This document shows, one piece after another, positions 32,601 to 42,691 of a stretch of DNA of 64,000 nucleotides. Under the pieces are notes generated by a model. That model did not search any database, was not told where the DNA came from, and saw nothing but the letters and a program-made list of their open reading frames with translations. The position numbers and the translations under genes are program-made. The first letter of the stretch is position 1. Every line of letters begins with the position of its first letter. Source of the DNA: Arbacia lixula. Lineage: Eukaryota > Echinodermata > Echinoidea > Arbacioida > Arbaciidae. The stretch lies in NCBI GenBank assembly GCA_963669155.1, contig OZ022585.1:25506213-25570212 (forward strand). The letters run 5' to 3'.

Positions 32601-32836
32601 AACCATGGTTCTTAATTATATAGGCTTTACCTTTACCATGGTTTCATAACCATGGCTTTTTAAAAACTATGCATGGCGAAACCATAATTTCACTCTGCTT
32701 TTCATATCATGGTTTATGGCAAAACCATGGTGTTGCATGGGTTTACAATATGGAAATGATGGTAAAATCACGGATGGCCATATGGTTAAGATTGAAAATA
32801 TGGTCGTTCCTTGGTTTTACCCTGGTTAACCATGGC
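32601..32836. repeat. Cluster of CCATGG palindromes
   Basis: Five CCATGG (32603, 32636, 32650, 32725, 32831), mostly inside AACCATGGTT-like contexts, plus many CATGG/ACCAT half motifs from 32450 on. It looks like a decayed array of a short palindromic unit within the intron. Function unknown. Confidence 0.6.
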
Positions 32837-32880
32837 TAAGTTTTACAAGGGGAGAGCAATTAAGAATATGGAGAGGTACC

Positions 32881-33114
32881 TTGGCTGCCTGTTGGTGTGT
32901 TACTCCCAGGAGTATGGCAGCCTTGTCTGGCCTGATCGGGCTTAATCTGGATGGCATCATCGCCGGGGACGACAGTAGGCTGAGATGGGTGTGGTCGATC
33001 ACCAAGCTCACCCTCCGTTCTAGTAGAAGCTGCAGGCTCCTCGTGTTGTATTCCATGTTTCTGTAAGTACGCCCTGCGCACCCTTTCTTTGTGTGGGATC
33101 TTCTTCTTCGGCAT
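32881..33114 (-). CDS. SAMD9L: SAMD9L-like gene, first (or second) coding exon
   Basis: 234 nt from ATG at 33114 to the donor at 32881. It encodes 78 residues: a basic start MPKKKIPHKERVRRAYLQKH, then a polar, Pro/Gln/Thr-rich linker ending SNTPTGSQ, joined in phase 1 to GAIASDDTASF of the next exon. The linker style continues across the junction (low complexity, Ser/Thr-rich until about residue 125), which supports the splice. The start is bracketed by an acceptor at 33123-33124 just upstream (TTCTATTATGTAG), so the exon is probably preceded by another. The basic N-terminus might bind nucleic acid or serve as a localisation signal; that is inference. Confidence 0.65.
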
Positions 33115-33238
33115 GTTGCACACTACATAATAGAAAGATGTAGATATTTGATTAGAACAACGTCATCTGACATACGAATTAATGAATAAATGTCACGATG
33201 TGTCCACAAGTCAGGCGAAATTATTCAATGCTACTTAC

Positions 33239-33536
33239 CCCTTCGATGAGATATGGTACTAGTCACTAGTACGTGGAAGGTTTTGAAGATGTAAAAAGTC
33301 CCAAAACACAAGTGACAAGATCGGAAAGAGAAGGGCCGGGCCAGGTGAATGTATACAGATAATTCAGGGACTGACGTATCATGCAGAATACTATACAGTA
33401 GACGGAAGTCTAATGTAAAACCGAGAAAATCAGTCTTTGAACTAGTATTATTTGGATGCGCTGCCGCTGGTGCATGTGAAACGGTTATTTCTGTCTGGAA
33501 CTGAAGCTGAATAAACACATACAGACATGTAATCAT
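33239..33536 (-). other. Probable 5' leader exon of the SAMD9L-like gene
   Basis: A strong donor (AGGG|GTAAGT) at 33239/33238 and an acceptor at 33124/33123 define a 116-bp intron. The frame upstream of the donor is open for 99 codons back to ATG at 33536 and would splice in frame (extra 102 residues before MPKKK). The conceptual extension does not look like a SAM domain or other known module, so I favour 5' UTR, but translation from 33536 cannot be excluded. Confidence 0.45.
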
Positions 33537-33550
33537 GGTAATGTAGGCAA

Positions 33551-33564
33551 TTGGCGCGAAAAAT
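33551..33564. promoter_or_regulatory. E2F-like site upstream of the SAMD9L-like gene
   Basis: TTGGCGCGAAAAAT contains GCGCGAAA, a good match to the E2F consensus, just upstream of the putative leader exon in otherwise AT-rich DNA. CpG density is locally raised (33551-33655), which fits a promoter. No TATA box is obvious. Confidence 0.35.
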
Positions 33565-33675
33565 CAGACTTGGGGAAAACCCACCAACCTTTGCCCTCAT
33601 GCAGCCTCAGCTTGAATTTGTTTACTGCGCGCGACGGAGCTCAGCGCAACGATTCGAGTGATAGGCAGGGGCGTA

Positions 33676-33740
33676 GACAAGGGGGGGGGGGGGGCGGGAT
33701 GTGGGGGATGCATCCCCCCCCCACTTCACAAGGGGGGGGG
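33676..33740. repeat. G-run / C-run pair
   Basis: A run of about 16 G is followed by GATGCATCCCCCCCCCCAC and another G-run, making an imperfect homopurine palindrome around ATGCAT. It is followed by an ATA/ATG-rich microsatellite-like tract at 33765-33860. Confidence 0.85.
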
Positions 33741-33970
33741 GAATAATTTGCTTACTCAATAAGTCATAATGATGATAATAATAGTAAAAATAATAATGAT
33801 AACAATTATAATATTGATAATGATAATTATCATGATGATACTAATCCTCATCATTAGTGTAATCGTGTTTATTGGTATTAGCCGCATTCACACGGTGCAA
33901 GCCAATTCAGACGGTAAAAAAAAAGAAAATCAAACAAGTATTTTGTGGTCATCTTGTGGTTTGTTTTCAC

Positions 33971-34689
33971 AAAGCAAAATAGCATAACTTTTTATCAAAG
34001 AGGTTTTGGGCAAAATGATTTGGAAGAATTGTGTCTCACCTTATTGACTAATTTCTGTGTGAAAATCACATTAATCCAAATATCCAATAAGTCATGCGTG
34101 AGTGGGCAAATTTAAGAGGCAAAAATGTTACTTTTCAAAAGTCACAAGGATAATTTTGAGTTTCTGTCATATGAATTTTTGATGAATTCCATTTCTGGTG
34201 CATAACTTATGTCCTTTCATTGTTTATCATCCATCTCTCGATGCACCTACACCTATCCCGACATTTAGCCCATTTAACCCGTTTAAAAGATACTCCTCCC
34301 TCTTGAGTTTGAAACTTTTAAAAACCCTTTATTTTTGTGAAAAAAATACAACTAGATATTTTGACAAAGATGTAACATGACGTGTTATGTAGACATTGGA
34401 AGACATTTCCGTGTCATGTTTGAGTGAATACACTTTAAAAATCGCAGAAAATAAAGAAATGCCAAAATGTACTGTTAAAACGGCATAAGCATTTACCCTT
34501 GTGGCTTTTGAAAAATCTACATTTTTTTGCTTTTAAAATTTGCCCACTCATGCATGACTAATTGAATTAATGTCATTTTCACACAGAGGTTATATAAGTC
34601 AAGGATCAATCCTGCAAATTATTTTGCCCAAAACTGCTTCGATAAAAAGTTATGCTATTTTGCTTAGATGGGGGGGGGGGGGGGGGGGT
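33971..34689. mobile_element. Palindromic MITE with G-run end, copy 2
   Basis: Same family as 31692-32441: AAAGCAAAATAGCATAACTT at the left, its inverse near 34640-34665, matching GTGAGTGGGCAAAT and CTCATGCATGACTAATTG inner arms, and a terminal run of about 20 G. The interior block CATTGTTTATCATCCATCTC is shared with copy 1 in the same orientation. Confidence 0.8.
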
Positions 34690-35241
34690 TACTTTTTGGG
34701 GTTGTGTTTAGAAAACAAAAACACGTGGTGAGTCCGCTAAGCAGGAGCCCTTGTCTTCCTTAACTTTTTAAGGCGAAATATATATGTGAGTGTGTCCCTT
34801 ACATAATTGATAGCGTGAATTGATTTTCGGATTGTAGGATGGCTCATAATAAGAAGTTGAAAACATCAAAGATCACTTCTATTTCAAGCATAATGAGAAA
34901 GTAGAACATGATGACGAACAGCCGTCTACATGAAAATCGGATAATGTCGGAGAAAGGCCTGTTCTTACGGAAGTTCAACCAGCCTGAAAAAAAGTGCCGT
35001 TGAGGGTGATGGAGCAACTGAGGCGAAAGATGATGATGATACTGATGCCGGTTTTAACGACTGGGTTAGCCCCAATCACCCCCAACTTCTTCCATTCCCT
35101 TTCTAGAAACTAAACCGCAGAAAATTCTGTTTCAAGCCAAATGGTACCCAAACTACTCCTGGAGCCATTACGAACCCTCCCTGCAAAATATGTGTCAGTC
35201 CATTCCGTACTCGTATGCCACGGTGTTTAAGGCGTAGTACA

Positions 35242-35275
<34 letters not shown>

Positions 35276-35368
35276 ACGCTTGTGTGTGTTATTTTACCTC
35301 ATTAAGTATGCATCAGATTGCACGATTTCAAGTTCAAAATTGCGAAAGCTCCCTACCGCGGGAGGGGG

Positions 35369-35401
<33 letters not shown>

Positions 35402-36700
35402 GAATGAAAAGAGAAGGCAGAAACAATTAATCACATCAATAATGAGAAAGCTGGAACGTTAATATAGCTGAAGTTTGCAAACATATATCGTGGTTGTTGT
35501 GGATATGTTAACAGGCCTTCTACCTGTCTTTGGAACAGTTGGAAGGTGGATGCCAAGGGTAAAACTCAATATTTAACGTCTTCACTCCATCATATTGATA
35601 TTGATTTGATTGCGTGAATAATCGAAGAAATATGTGATCACTGGGAACGCCCGTTATTCGTAATGTTTTGTTGACACGCTTGGATGCACCCCGTTAACGC
35701 TCCCGTTTGTTAAACAATCCTGCAAGTAAAAAAACAATACACCAATCACATAGTTCGTTTCAAAGTAAATAGCCAATAGGAAAGTACGGTTTATCTCGCA
35801 CAGCGGCAATTACTCTAATCATCCTTGCTGGAGCTGGGAGGTGGAGCTCCGTTATGGCCTGGCCCTCCTGTACTGTGAACCGCCGTGCCCCGCGCATCGC
35901 CTTGCTATAATTTACGGTACTTACGTTATATGTGCCTTACCAACAAAGATGTCTACCGAGTAACGGGACGCTACCGTAGGATTTGACCTGCGGATTTCAC
36001 ATACTATTTAGAGGTCAGTCTCGTAGCAGTTGCCTTTTCAATTTGTTGTAGTATTTGAGTAAGATCCATCATTTCTATGATAACCTAACAGTCAATTTGA
36101 CGTTTTAGATAGGTGTAACTAACAGCATTAGAGGACGTAAAACCTACGGTATTTTCTCCCTTCCAAGTTTACTTCGAGCCGGGTCAAAGACGGTGTTACA
36201 GCCTGGTGGGCTGGCTTGGGCCGGCGGTAGCGGCGAGAGTGAGGCGGCCTGACTGCCCATGCATGAGCAGAGCTAGAACCAAAATGCCGACTTGGATTAA
36301 ATCCGATGGTTAGATCTAGCTTTTGTCCTTTGGAATAGCAATCCACTATTGACGGATAAAGAAGAATTCATTTATCAGAGTTCAGATTTATTGGATTTGA
36401 ACCGGCTGACATGTTGCTGTTGGAGCATACGGCAGCTAGCTGTCTGTTTACTGCGACCAGCCCGCTCACGCAGTGAGCGGGCTGCGTAGCACGGAGCTTT
36501 GAACTAAGGAAGTCGAGATTAGCAGTGATTATATTAGTTGGTTTCAGCAATTTTGTAACTCAAATCTCAAATCTATTGCACATATTTACGTAAAAGATAT
36601 ACTTGAATAATTCCGTAGTTGGTTTGGAGATGAATTTAATCCATGTTGTATTTTTAAAAATTGTTTTCGACCTAAAGTTGTTCAGAATCGCACGACAGCA
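34690..36700. other. No gene seen; TG and GA microsatellites, a GC hairpin
   Basis: (TG)n at 35243-35275, (GA)n then G-run at 35370-35401, and a perfect 11-bp hairpin at 36459-36483. 35820-36000 is GC-rich relative to its surroundings and could hold regulatory DNA. No convincing exon. Confidence 0.45.
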
Positions 36701-36718
36701 GCTGCGATGCAAAACTTA

Positions 36719-36812
36719 ATGCGCATGCGCCAGTTCCCCTTTACCGTGTACGTTTTTGAAGCAGCCAAGATGGCAGCCTCGGCAAACCGTATTTGTTACA
36801 AAGATCATGATC
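36719..36812 (+). promoter_or_regulatory. Candidate NRF1/YY1-type promoter with short first exon
   Basis: A perfect NRF1-type palindrome TGCGCATGCGCC (36720-36731) lies 40 bp upstream of CCAAGATGGCAGCC (36766-36779), a YY1-like motif that often spans the start codon of TATA-less genes. The ATG at 36770 opens MAASANRICYKDHD and reaches a donor (GATC|GTATGT) at 36812/36813. The following exon is not identifiable, so the gene remains hypothetical. Confidence 0.4.
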
Positions 36813-37623
36813 GTATGTGAGGAGGAAATTTGTAACGTTGCTTAGCATTTTCAAGCATTTTTATAGCTCAGGTATACATTCAATACATTTGGCCATTTAT
36901 GTGTGATAAATGTACTTGAAATGAGGAGTTCATTCATGTGCACGGATTGATTTCTCGGTAGTCGGACCAGACATGCCGGGAAATTGGTGGCGAGCCCTCA
37001 GGACGCTCCCGCTACGCGGGAGCAGTCCCGGGGCTAGCTGTCTGTAACCTAACCAGTGGCACCAGTGTGCAAAGTGGTCGTGGTCGTGTGAATTGAATTT
37101 TGTTTACAGTCATTCCTCAGCGACAACAAGATATGATTTAGTACATCGAGAACGATCATGGAAACAGTTCCCTCTGCAGCAGCCACTCCAAATTAATCTC
37201 CTACATCTTCATTTCAGCAACAGTTTTTTGCATATATATAATTATATTTTTCGCTATGGATAATCATCTATGGGCACGCTGTTCTTAGTCATGGAAACTA
37301 AATGCTTTTTTCATTAGATGAGCATGATTTTAGGTGGAGATTCAATTAATTTAGAATAATAAGAATTTGTGATATTGTTAGGAAGAGGGGCAAAGGAGGC
37401 AATTCATTGCGTGACATGTGACACGACTACAACAAACTGCTATGCGACACAGGTTCACTTCATTTCTGCATACAAATGTACTTTGGCAAAGCTATCACAC
37501 AATTTGAAGTAAAATGGTTTCATACGCTACAGTGTACATGTAGCTGTCGTTGCGTTGTGTGTGTACCAGTTGTGAGATTTCTGAAGTCCATGTATTCTCC
37601 TTCTTGAAACGCTCCTACATGCA
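36813..37623. other. No gene seen; second GC hairpin
   Basis: Contains a perfect hairpin GCTCCCGC-TAC-GCGGGAGC at 37005-37023 and the phrase GGCTAGCTGTCTGT, which also occurs near the 36459 hairpin. If the 36770 exon is real this is intron. Confidence 0.45.
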
Positions 37624-37864
37624 GGATGCTCCCCAGTGTAGCGGCACAAACTCCACGCGTGGGGTCTCGAAAGTGATTGTGAGCCACGCGTAAATTTACT
37701 GCGCCACGTGTAAAATCAGTAATAGGCTTATTATTCTCATTTGTTTGCTATCTTCAAGCCATGTGTACCATAGTTGTGTACCACGCGTCCAGCATGGATA
37801 TCTGACAAAAAGTGACATTTTGCACTTTCAAGCCACGCATACAAATTTTCTGGTGACCACCCTG
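37624..37864. mobile_element. ~240-bp MITE rich in CCACGCGT, copy 1
   Basis: Ends resemble GGTGGTCCCCAGTGTAG (left, degenerate here) and CTGGTGACCACCCTG (right), an imperfect terminal inverted repeat. Inside, CCACGCGT-like motifs recur about every 40 bp. It is 80-85% similar by eye to 42441-42691, and a diverged inverted copy is at 52081-52275. Confidence 0.75.
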
Positions 37865-37904
37865 CTTACATGGTTTCCCAGCAAAAACTTCCTCTCGCAT
37901 TTAA

Positions 37905-38427
37905 AGATTGTCCGTCCCTTCTGCAAGCTTATAATTTGAAATCGTCTATCACGATCGTAAATTGAAGAAAGTGTGATTCAAGACCATTTCTAAGAATATA
38001 GCATGTTGAAGCTTTCTGTATATATGTAAAAATTTCAGCCGTTAAATTTCAAACCGACTTTTTTCATACTACGAAAAAAGTATTAGTCTTTGTTGCAGCA
38101 TTTATGTGGTTATTATGCATATTTGTGAAATCCTAATTTTATGAGTAATTACAAAACTTTGGAGATGATTTCTTCTATAGAACAATTTTTTTCATAATGC
38201 GTTTGATAATTTAATAAACAGACTAATCAATAGAGCAGATATTTCAACACAAACTGCTAAGAGCCTGAGGTAAAGACTATTAATCAGACGTTGTTTACGT
38301 GCATTATTTGAATTTTACACTACGTATCAGTTTCAAATTATGAATATACAGCTTGCTAAAACTTCTCTATATGTTTTGCCAATGTTTCGATGGTTTTGTG
38401 GTGATCTGAAAAAGGGACAGACTGTCT
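37905..38427. mobile_element. 523-bp TTAA-target MITE, copy 2
   Basis: Flanked by TTAA at 37901-37904 and 38428-38431. It is the inverted counterpart of 24090-24610 and aligns along its whole length (for example CGTCTATCACGATCG and ATGTGGTTATTATGCATAT). TIR consensus is AGAYWGTCCGTCCCTT. It sits 40 bp from the CCACGCGT element. Confidence 0.88.
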
Positions 38428-38431
38428 TTAA

Positions 38432-38645
38432 GCGAGAAAAAATAATGATGAACCCCATAGCTGTACCATGTTGTGCTCCATTGATGCTTTTTTACAATAA
38501 GCACAAAGCCCATAGAGCAGGGGTTTCTTTTGCACAGAAAGAGTTTAATATACACTAGAGCTCAACAAAATTCATGTCTTCATCGAGATGTTCCTGGTGG
38601 AAACACAGGGAGAAAGACGAGAGAAAGGTCACAGAGACAGGAAAG

Positions 38646-38685
<40 letters not shown>

Positions 38686-39099
38686 ACAAGAGAGAAATAA
38701 AATACACATGTATGTTCTTGGTAGTTGGCAAAGGATATTCTGTCTTTCTCAATTGGTTTTAACATCATTCTGTCTTGGCCAGTCATGATTAAAATAATTG
38801 TAATTGTATCAATTAATTACTTGAGGGATGGGTCTAGGCTTGATTACAAACTGTGTGTTTGACTATTCTATATGGCGTTCGTTCAAAGGTGCTAATGAGT
38901 GATTACACGATTACTGATGTCTGTTTCCAGTAGCTGTGTCTATTGATTTTTTGCTCGCTCACAGCAACAGATGTGGTCTCTGCAAACATGGTGCTCGCTG
39001 TAAACCCACTGTGCACACACGTGTCAAGCAAGTATATAGGCTAAATATCAGTATATAGGCTAAGTGTTTGTATGTGTGTGTGCGTGTGGGTGTGTGTTC
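38432..39099. other. No gene seen; one GA microsatellite
   Basis: (GA)n at 38651-38682 within a purine-rich patch. Nothing else is recognisable. Confidence 0.5.
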
Positions 39100-39336
39100 T
39101 TGTATATTTCTAGATGGAGTATTTCCCTAAGGGGTGGGCTTTAAATAAGGCATTGCCTTCCTGCCTACTCCTCAACACTTCTTTAATTTTGTTCATTTGT
39201 GTTTGATAAATGTTTTAATCTGTTTATGTTTCAATCTATTTATGTCACGTGGTTTTTTTTTTCTCGATGTATGTATTTCGATGTTATTGTTTTTAAAGTT
39301 GCGTTGGAATAAAACTGAACTGAACTGAACTGAAGC
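39100..39336 (+). mobile_element. LINE 3' UTR and tail fragment (AACTG)n
   Basis: A non-coding 3' UTR-like segment ends in AATAAAACTGAACTGAACTG and AACTGAAG. A short-period tail after a polyadenylation-like motif is typical of CR1/Jockey-group LINEs. The 5' limit is approximate and no coding part remains. Confidence 0.6.
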
Positions 39337-39883
39337 AAGTGGCCTTCACATACGGCAAAAATACTCAAATTCAAATTCGTAGTACAACATATGTCAGCAG
39401 AGAAATATTCTCATAATCGGTTATTTTTAACTCTTTATACACTATCGGTGCATTTTTGCACAAATAATACAGACACACATCTCATTGAGCAGCCATTTAT
39501 CTGGCTCACAACGAGTTAAGCCTCTCATTACTACATGTATGTGCATACACCGTATGTAGTAATTAGTCAGTGTACATGTAGTTTTCAAGACTTGGTACTG
39601 ACAAGGTTAACCCATGTAAATGGAGGTCGAGTTGTACTACATGTACAGTGTAGTACAGTATGTGTGCATAGTAATTAAGGGTAGTGGGTAGAGGAAGAGT
39701 GAAGCTGCAGACCATTTTATGGGAAATGGACATTTTCATATCCACACTCTGTGATTTTATATTCAACCTGATACAGGTAAGGGTTTAGGTCTAGGATTGC
39801 CTTGAAGTATTGTATTCGATCATGAACCTTTCCCATGCCTGATACAATGCTGCTCCATGGGGAATTGAACATTCCTGACCAGA
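39337..39883. other. No gene seen
   Basis: AT-rich with several ACATGTA motifs. No exon or element boundary identified. Confidence 0.5.
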
Positions 39884-40340
39884 ACCCCGTTCATATACAC
39901 CATCTACGCTATCCGCGAAATAAGCGCAACATGTGCAGCAATTTTGCTGATGCATTACCGAGAGCTGCGTGTAGAACAGGAATCATAGAAACAATGCGGT
40001 ATTTGCTACCTCCTTTTTTCCACTTCAGTTGCTGCTATTTTTTGGATCGAGACCTAGTAGTAATACCGCAATATTGCGGGAAGCGGATCTTATAAATTGC
40101 GTCCGCAAAATAGCCGTAAATGTTGCGCCTTGTGCATCTCGCTCTGGCTGATCGCACCACTCGTATGGCTATTAGCGGAACATGTCAGGGATGTGGGGAA
40201 AGTCCAGCTGTTCAAAACACCCTGCATTACGGCTTTTTTGGTGTATATGAACGGTGTGTCATAGGCTTGCTGGAAGTTCCTTACTGATGTGCGTCAGTAA
40301 TAGTAGCGGTATTATCATGAATATGGTATATGAATGGGGC
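39884..40340. mobile_element. ~457-bp TIR element, CCCCGTTCATATACACC family
   Basis: Left end ACCCCGTTCATATACACCAT (39884-) pairs with ATATGGTATATGAATGGGG at 40321-40339, and more exactly with GGTGTATATGAACGG at 40240-40254. The interior is CpG-rich and built of short inverted pieces (GCGGTATT / AATACCGC). The end sequence resembles that of 62672-63655. No coding capacity. Confidence 0.6.
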
Positions 40341-40492
40341 TGAAGAGTTGAATGTGTGGAAAACATTTGTGTACATGTCTTTGTATGCTTAGTTTTGACA
40401 GTTGTGTGCTCATTTCAAAGAGCTTTACATTTAAACTTGTAAAAATAATGTACATCATTAGGATATGTATTTTATTTATAAGTCATTGTTAA

Positions 40493-40681
40493 AGGGGAAG
40501 TTCACCCTGAAATTATTTTGGTTTCAATAAAAAGAGGCAAATGAAAGAAACATATGAGTGAAGTTTAATATCAAATAACTTTCTTTTCCTTTGACCGATT
40601 TTCGTCAAACCTTCACTCTTATGTTTCTTTCATTTGTCTCTTTTTATTGAAACCAAAATAATTTCAGGGTGAACTTCCCCT
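40493..40681. mobile_element. Complete palindromic 189-bp MITE flanked by TTAA
   Basis: TTAA (40489-40492 and 40682-40685) brackets ends AGGGGAAGTTCACCCTGAAA and its exact reverse complement. The arms pair over roughly 80 bp with a short loop (TCAAATAACTTTC region). Related fragments are at 9729, 53514 and probably 22671. TTAA duplication plus AGGG ends suggest a Kolobok-type non-autonomous element. Confidence 0.9.
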
Positions 40682-40827
40682 TTAAGGCTGAATAAAGTTG
40701 ATAATGAGTGTGTCCAATTTCTTTGAAAAGGAAGAAGATGGGCTTCTATGTTATCCCTGATATTTTTCTGAGATGGCCATCATACAAGTTCTATTGGGGT
40801 CAAGGGAAAGAATACATGTACACAATA

Positions 40828-41343
40828 GGGGCGTCTTCATTAGCTCGAGCTGGGCAAAATAGCGAGCTTGTTCTGATCGGGTTAGCTAGCCAGATCACGA
40901 AATAGCTAGCTATTTGCGTCTTCATTAGCCAGGTCAGGCAAAATAGCGAGCTATGTGGTCGAGAAAATTTCCCAAGAAATCTTGGGCTAGATGGAGCTAG
41001 CTCGAGCTAGTTCGCGAAATAGCTCAAGCTCGTTCGGAGCGTCTTCATTAGCCTGAAAAATTTCTCGATCCCGGCATGCATCAGTGCCGTCGAGGCATTG
41101 TTTACGTAATAGGTTTTTACACGAGCGTGAATGCGAGCTCACAACCGAAGCCATGCGGTCATGGCCTATTCCTGTCGCACACTGCTGGTATGTGCGAAAC
41201 TCAGGATAATTTATGCAACCCGAGCTCGAGCTTACGTATCCCGAGTTTTGAGCTAATGAAGACGCGATTGCAACTTCAGGCTAGTTCCCCGGATCAGAAA
41301 AATAGCTCGCTATTTCGTCTGATCAGGCTAATGAAGACGCACC
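40828..41343. mobile_element. 516-bp TIR element, GGKGCGTCTTCATTAGC family, TA target
   Basis: TA (40826-40827 and 41344-41345) flanks GGGGCGTCTTCATTAGC and its inverse GCTAATGAAGACGCACC. The terminal block recurs internally at about 40916 and 41040 (forward) and 41250 (inverted), each next to AAATAGCGAGC-like sequence. No open frame of note. Confidence 0.8.
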
Positions 41344-41345
41344 TA

Positions 41346-41994
41346 ATGGTCCAGTCCTTTTCATTCCCCAAGGCCCTGCTGAATGAGTAACAAAAGAGCA
41401 GCAGGGTGTCTCCTGTTTCTATATCATGACATCAGCCTGGAACAGGAATCCTCTCATATTGACTTAGGGTGTAGAAAGCTGAACAAAATGCATTCCTCCA
41501 TACATGTAATTAAACATGATTTCTGTCACGATTTTCAATATCAGTGTTTACTTGATTACTCAGTTGTGAATTACAAACTAATGCTTGATGATATATTTCC
41601 ACTATTCAAATCTGTATTCACAATTTATTATTGTACTTGACAAGGTGATTAAACTACTGCGTACTGATCAAATTCAGTTTTCATAAGTAAATGTTTTTTG
41701 ATTGGCAAGACTAAACAGGTGACTTCGCTCAGTCTTGGTTGTTCAGCGTTGCTTGGCTGTCTCCCTCGAAGAAAGAAACTCCCAAACTGGTAAAGTCAGA
41801 TTTGTGTGTGCTGCCCTCTGTAGAGTAAGAGTATGTGGTACATATTTTTTTCGTACCTGTGAAGTATTTTTACACAAACAGAAAAATTGTACAAAAATGA
41901 GGGAGAAAGAAGGGAGAGAAAATGCAAGCAGAGGGCTGATGTATACATGTGTCTTACCAAGTTTCCAAATCATGATGTTCACAGTGCAAGAACA
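41346..41994. other. No gene seen
   Basis: Short open frames only; no supported exon. Confidence 0.5.
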
Positions 41995-41998
41995 CTGA

Positions 41999-42057
<59 letters not shown>

Positions 42058-42317
42058 CGTGAAAGAGAGAGAGAGAGAGGGAGAGAGAGAGAGAGAGAGA
42101 GAGGGAGAAAAAGAGAGAGAGAGGGGGAGAGAGATAGTGAGGGAGAGAGATAGAGAGGGAGAGATATAGAGAGGGAGAAAGAGAGAGAGAGAGGGGGAGA
42201 GAAATAGTGAGGGAGAGATATAGAGAGGGAGAAAGAGAGAGAGAGAGAGGGGGAGAGAAATAGTGAGGGAGAGAGATAGAGAGGGAGAGAGTGAGGGAGA
42301 GAGAAAGAAAGACAGAC

Positions 42318-42352
<35 letters not shown>

Positions 42353-42365
42353 AAGAGAGAGGGGG
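41995..42365. repeat. GA-rich satellite with GGGAGAGA/ATAGTGA units
   Basis: About 370 bp of almost pure purine on the + strand: (GA)n blocks alternate with GGGGGAGAGA and GATAGTGAGGGAGAGA. The blocks around 42125-42280 form a ~55-65 bp higher-order repeat. The long Leu/Ser frames opposite are artefacts. Confidence 0.95.
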
Positions 42366-42440
42366 TGGGAAGAGAAAGAAGGATGGGAATGAGGAACAGA
42401 ACAGGGAGAAGAAACAAAACAAAATATTATATGTTTGAAT

Positions 42441-42691
42441 AGGGTGGTCCCCAGTGTAGAAAACATGCGGTGCAAACACCACGCGTCGGGTCCAGAAAGT
42501 GATTGTGAGCCACGTGTAAATTCACTGCACCATGCGTAAAATCAGTATCAGTCTTATTATTCTTATTGTTTTTGTTTTCTTTGAGCCACGCATTCCATAT
42601 TTGTGTACCACGCGTCCAGCACAGATGTCTGACAAAAAGTGATATTCTGCATTTTTGAGCCATGCGTAAAAGATTTTCTGGTGACCACCCT
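42441..42691. mobile_element. 251-bp MITE rich in CCACGCGT, copy 2
   Basis: Best-preserved copy: AGGGTGGTCCCCAG at the left, CTGGTGACCACCCT at the right. Internal motifs are CCACGCGT, CCACGTGT, CATGCGT, CCACGCAT and CCACGCGT again, spaced about 40 bp. No coding frame; no certain target duplication. Confidence 0.82.

Larger units (their letters stand above)
31030..32880 (-). other. Intron 1 of the SAMD9L-like gene (1851 bp)
   Basis: Donor CAAG|GTACCT at 32881/32880 and acceptor ATATCAG|GTGCC at 31030/31029 give a phase-1 junction that restores glycine and keeps the frame open on both sides. It contains a purine-rich patch (31440-31475), a palindromic MITE (31692-32441) and a cluster of CCATGG motifs (32601-32836). 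Confidence 0.75.

Noticed and set aside
41743..42482. Three overlapping 160-220 codon Leu/Ser frames
   Set aside because: Same GA-satellite artefact.
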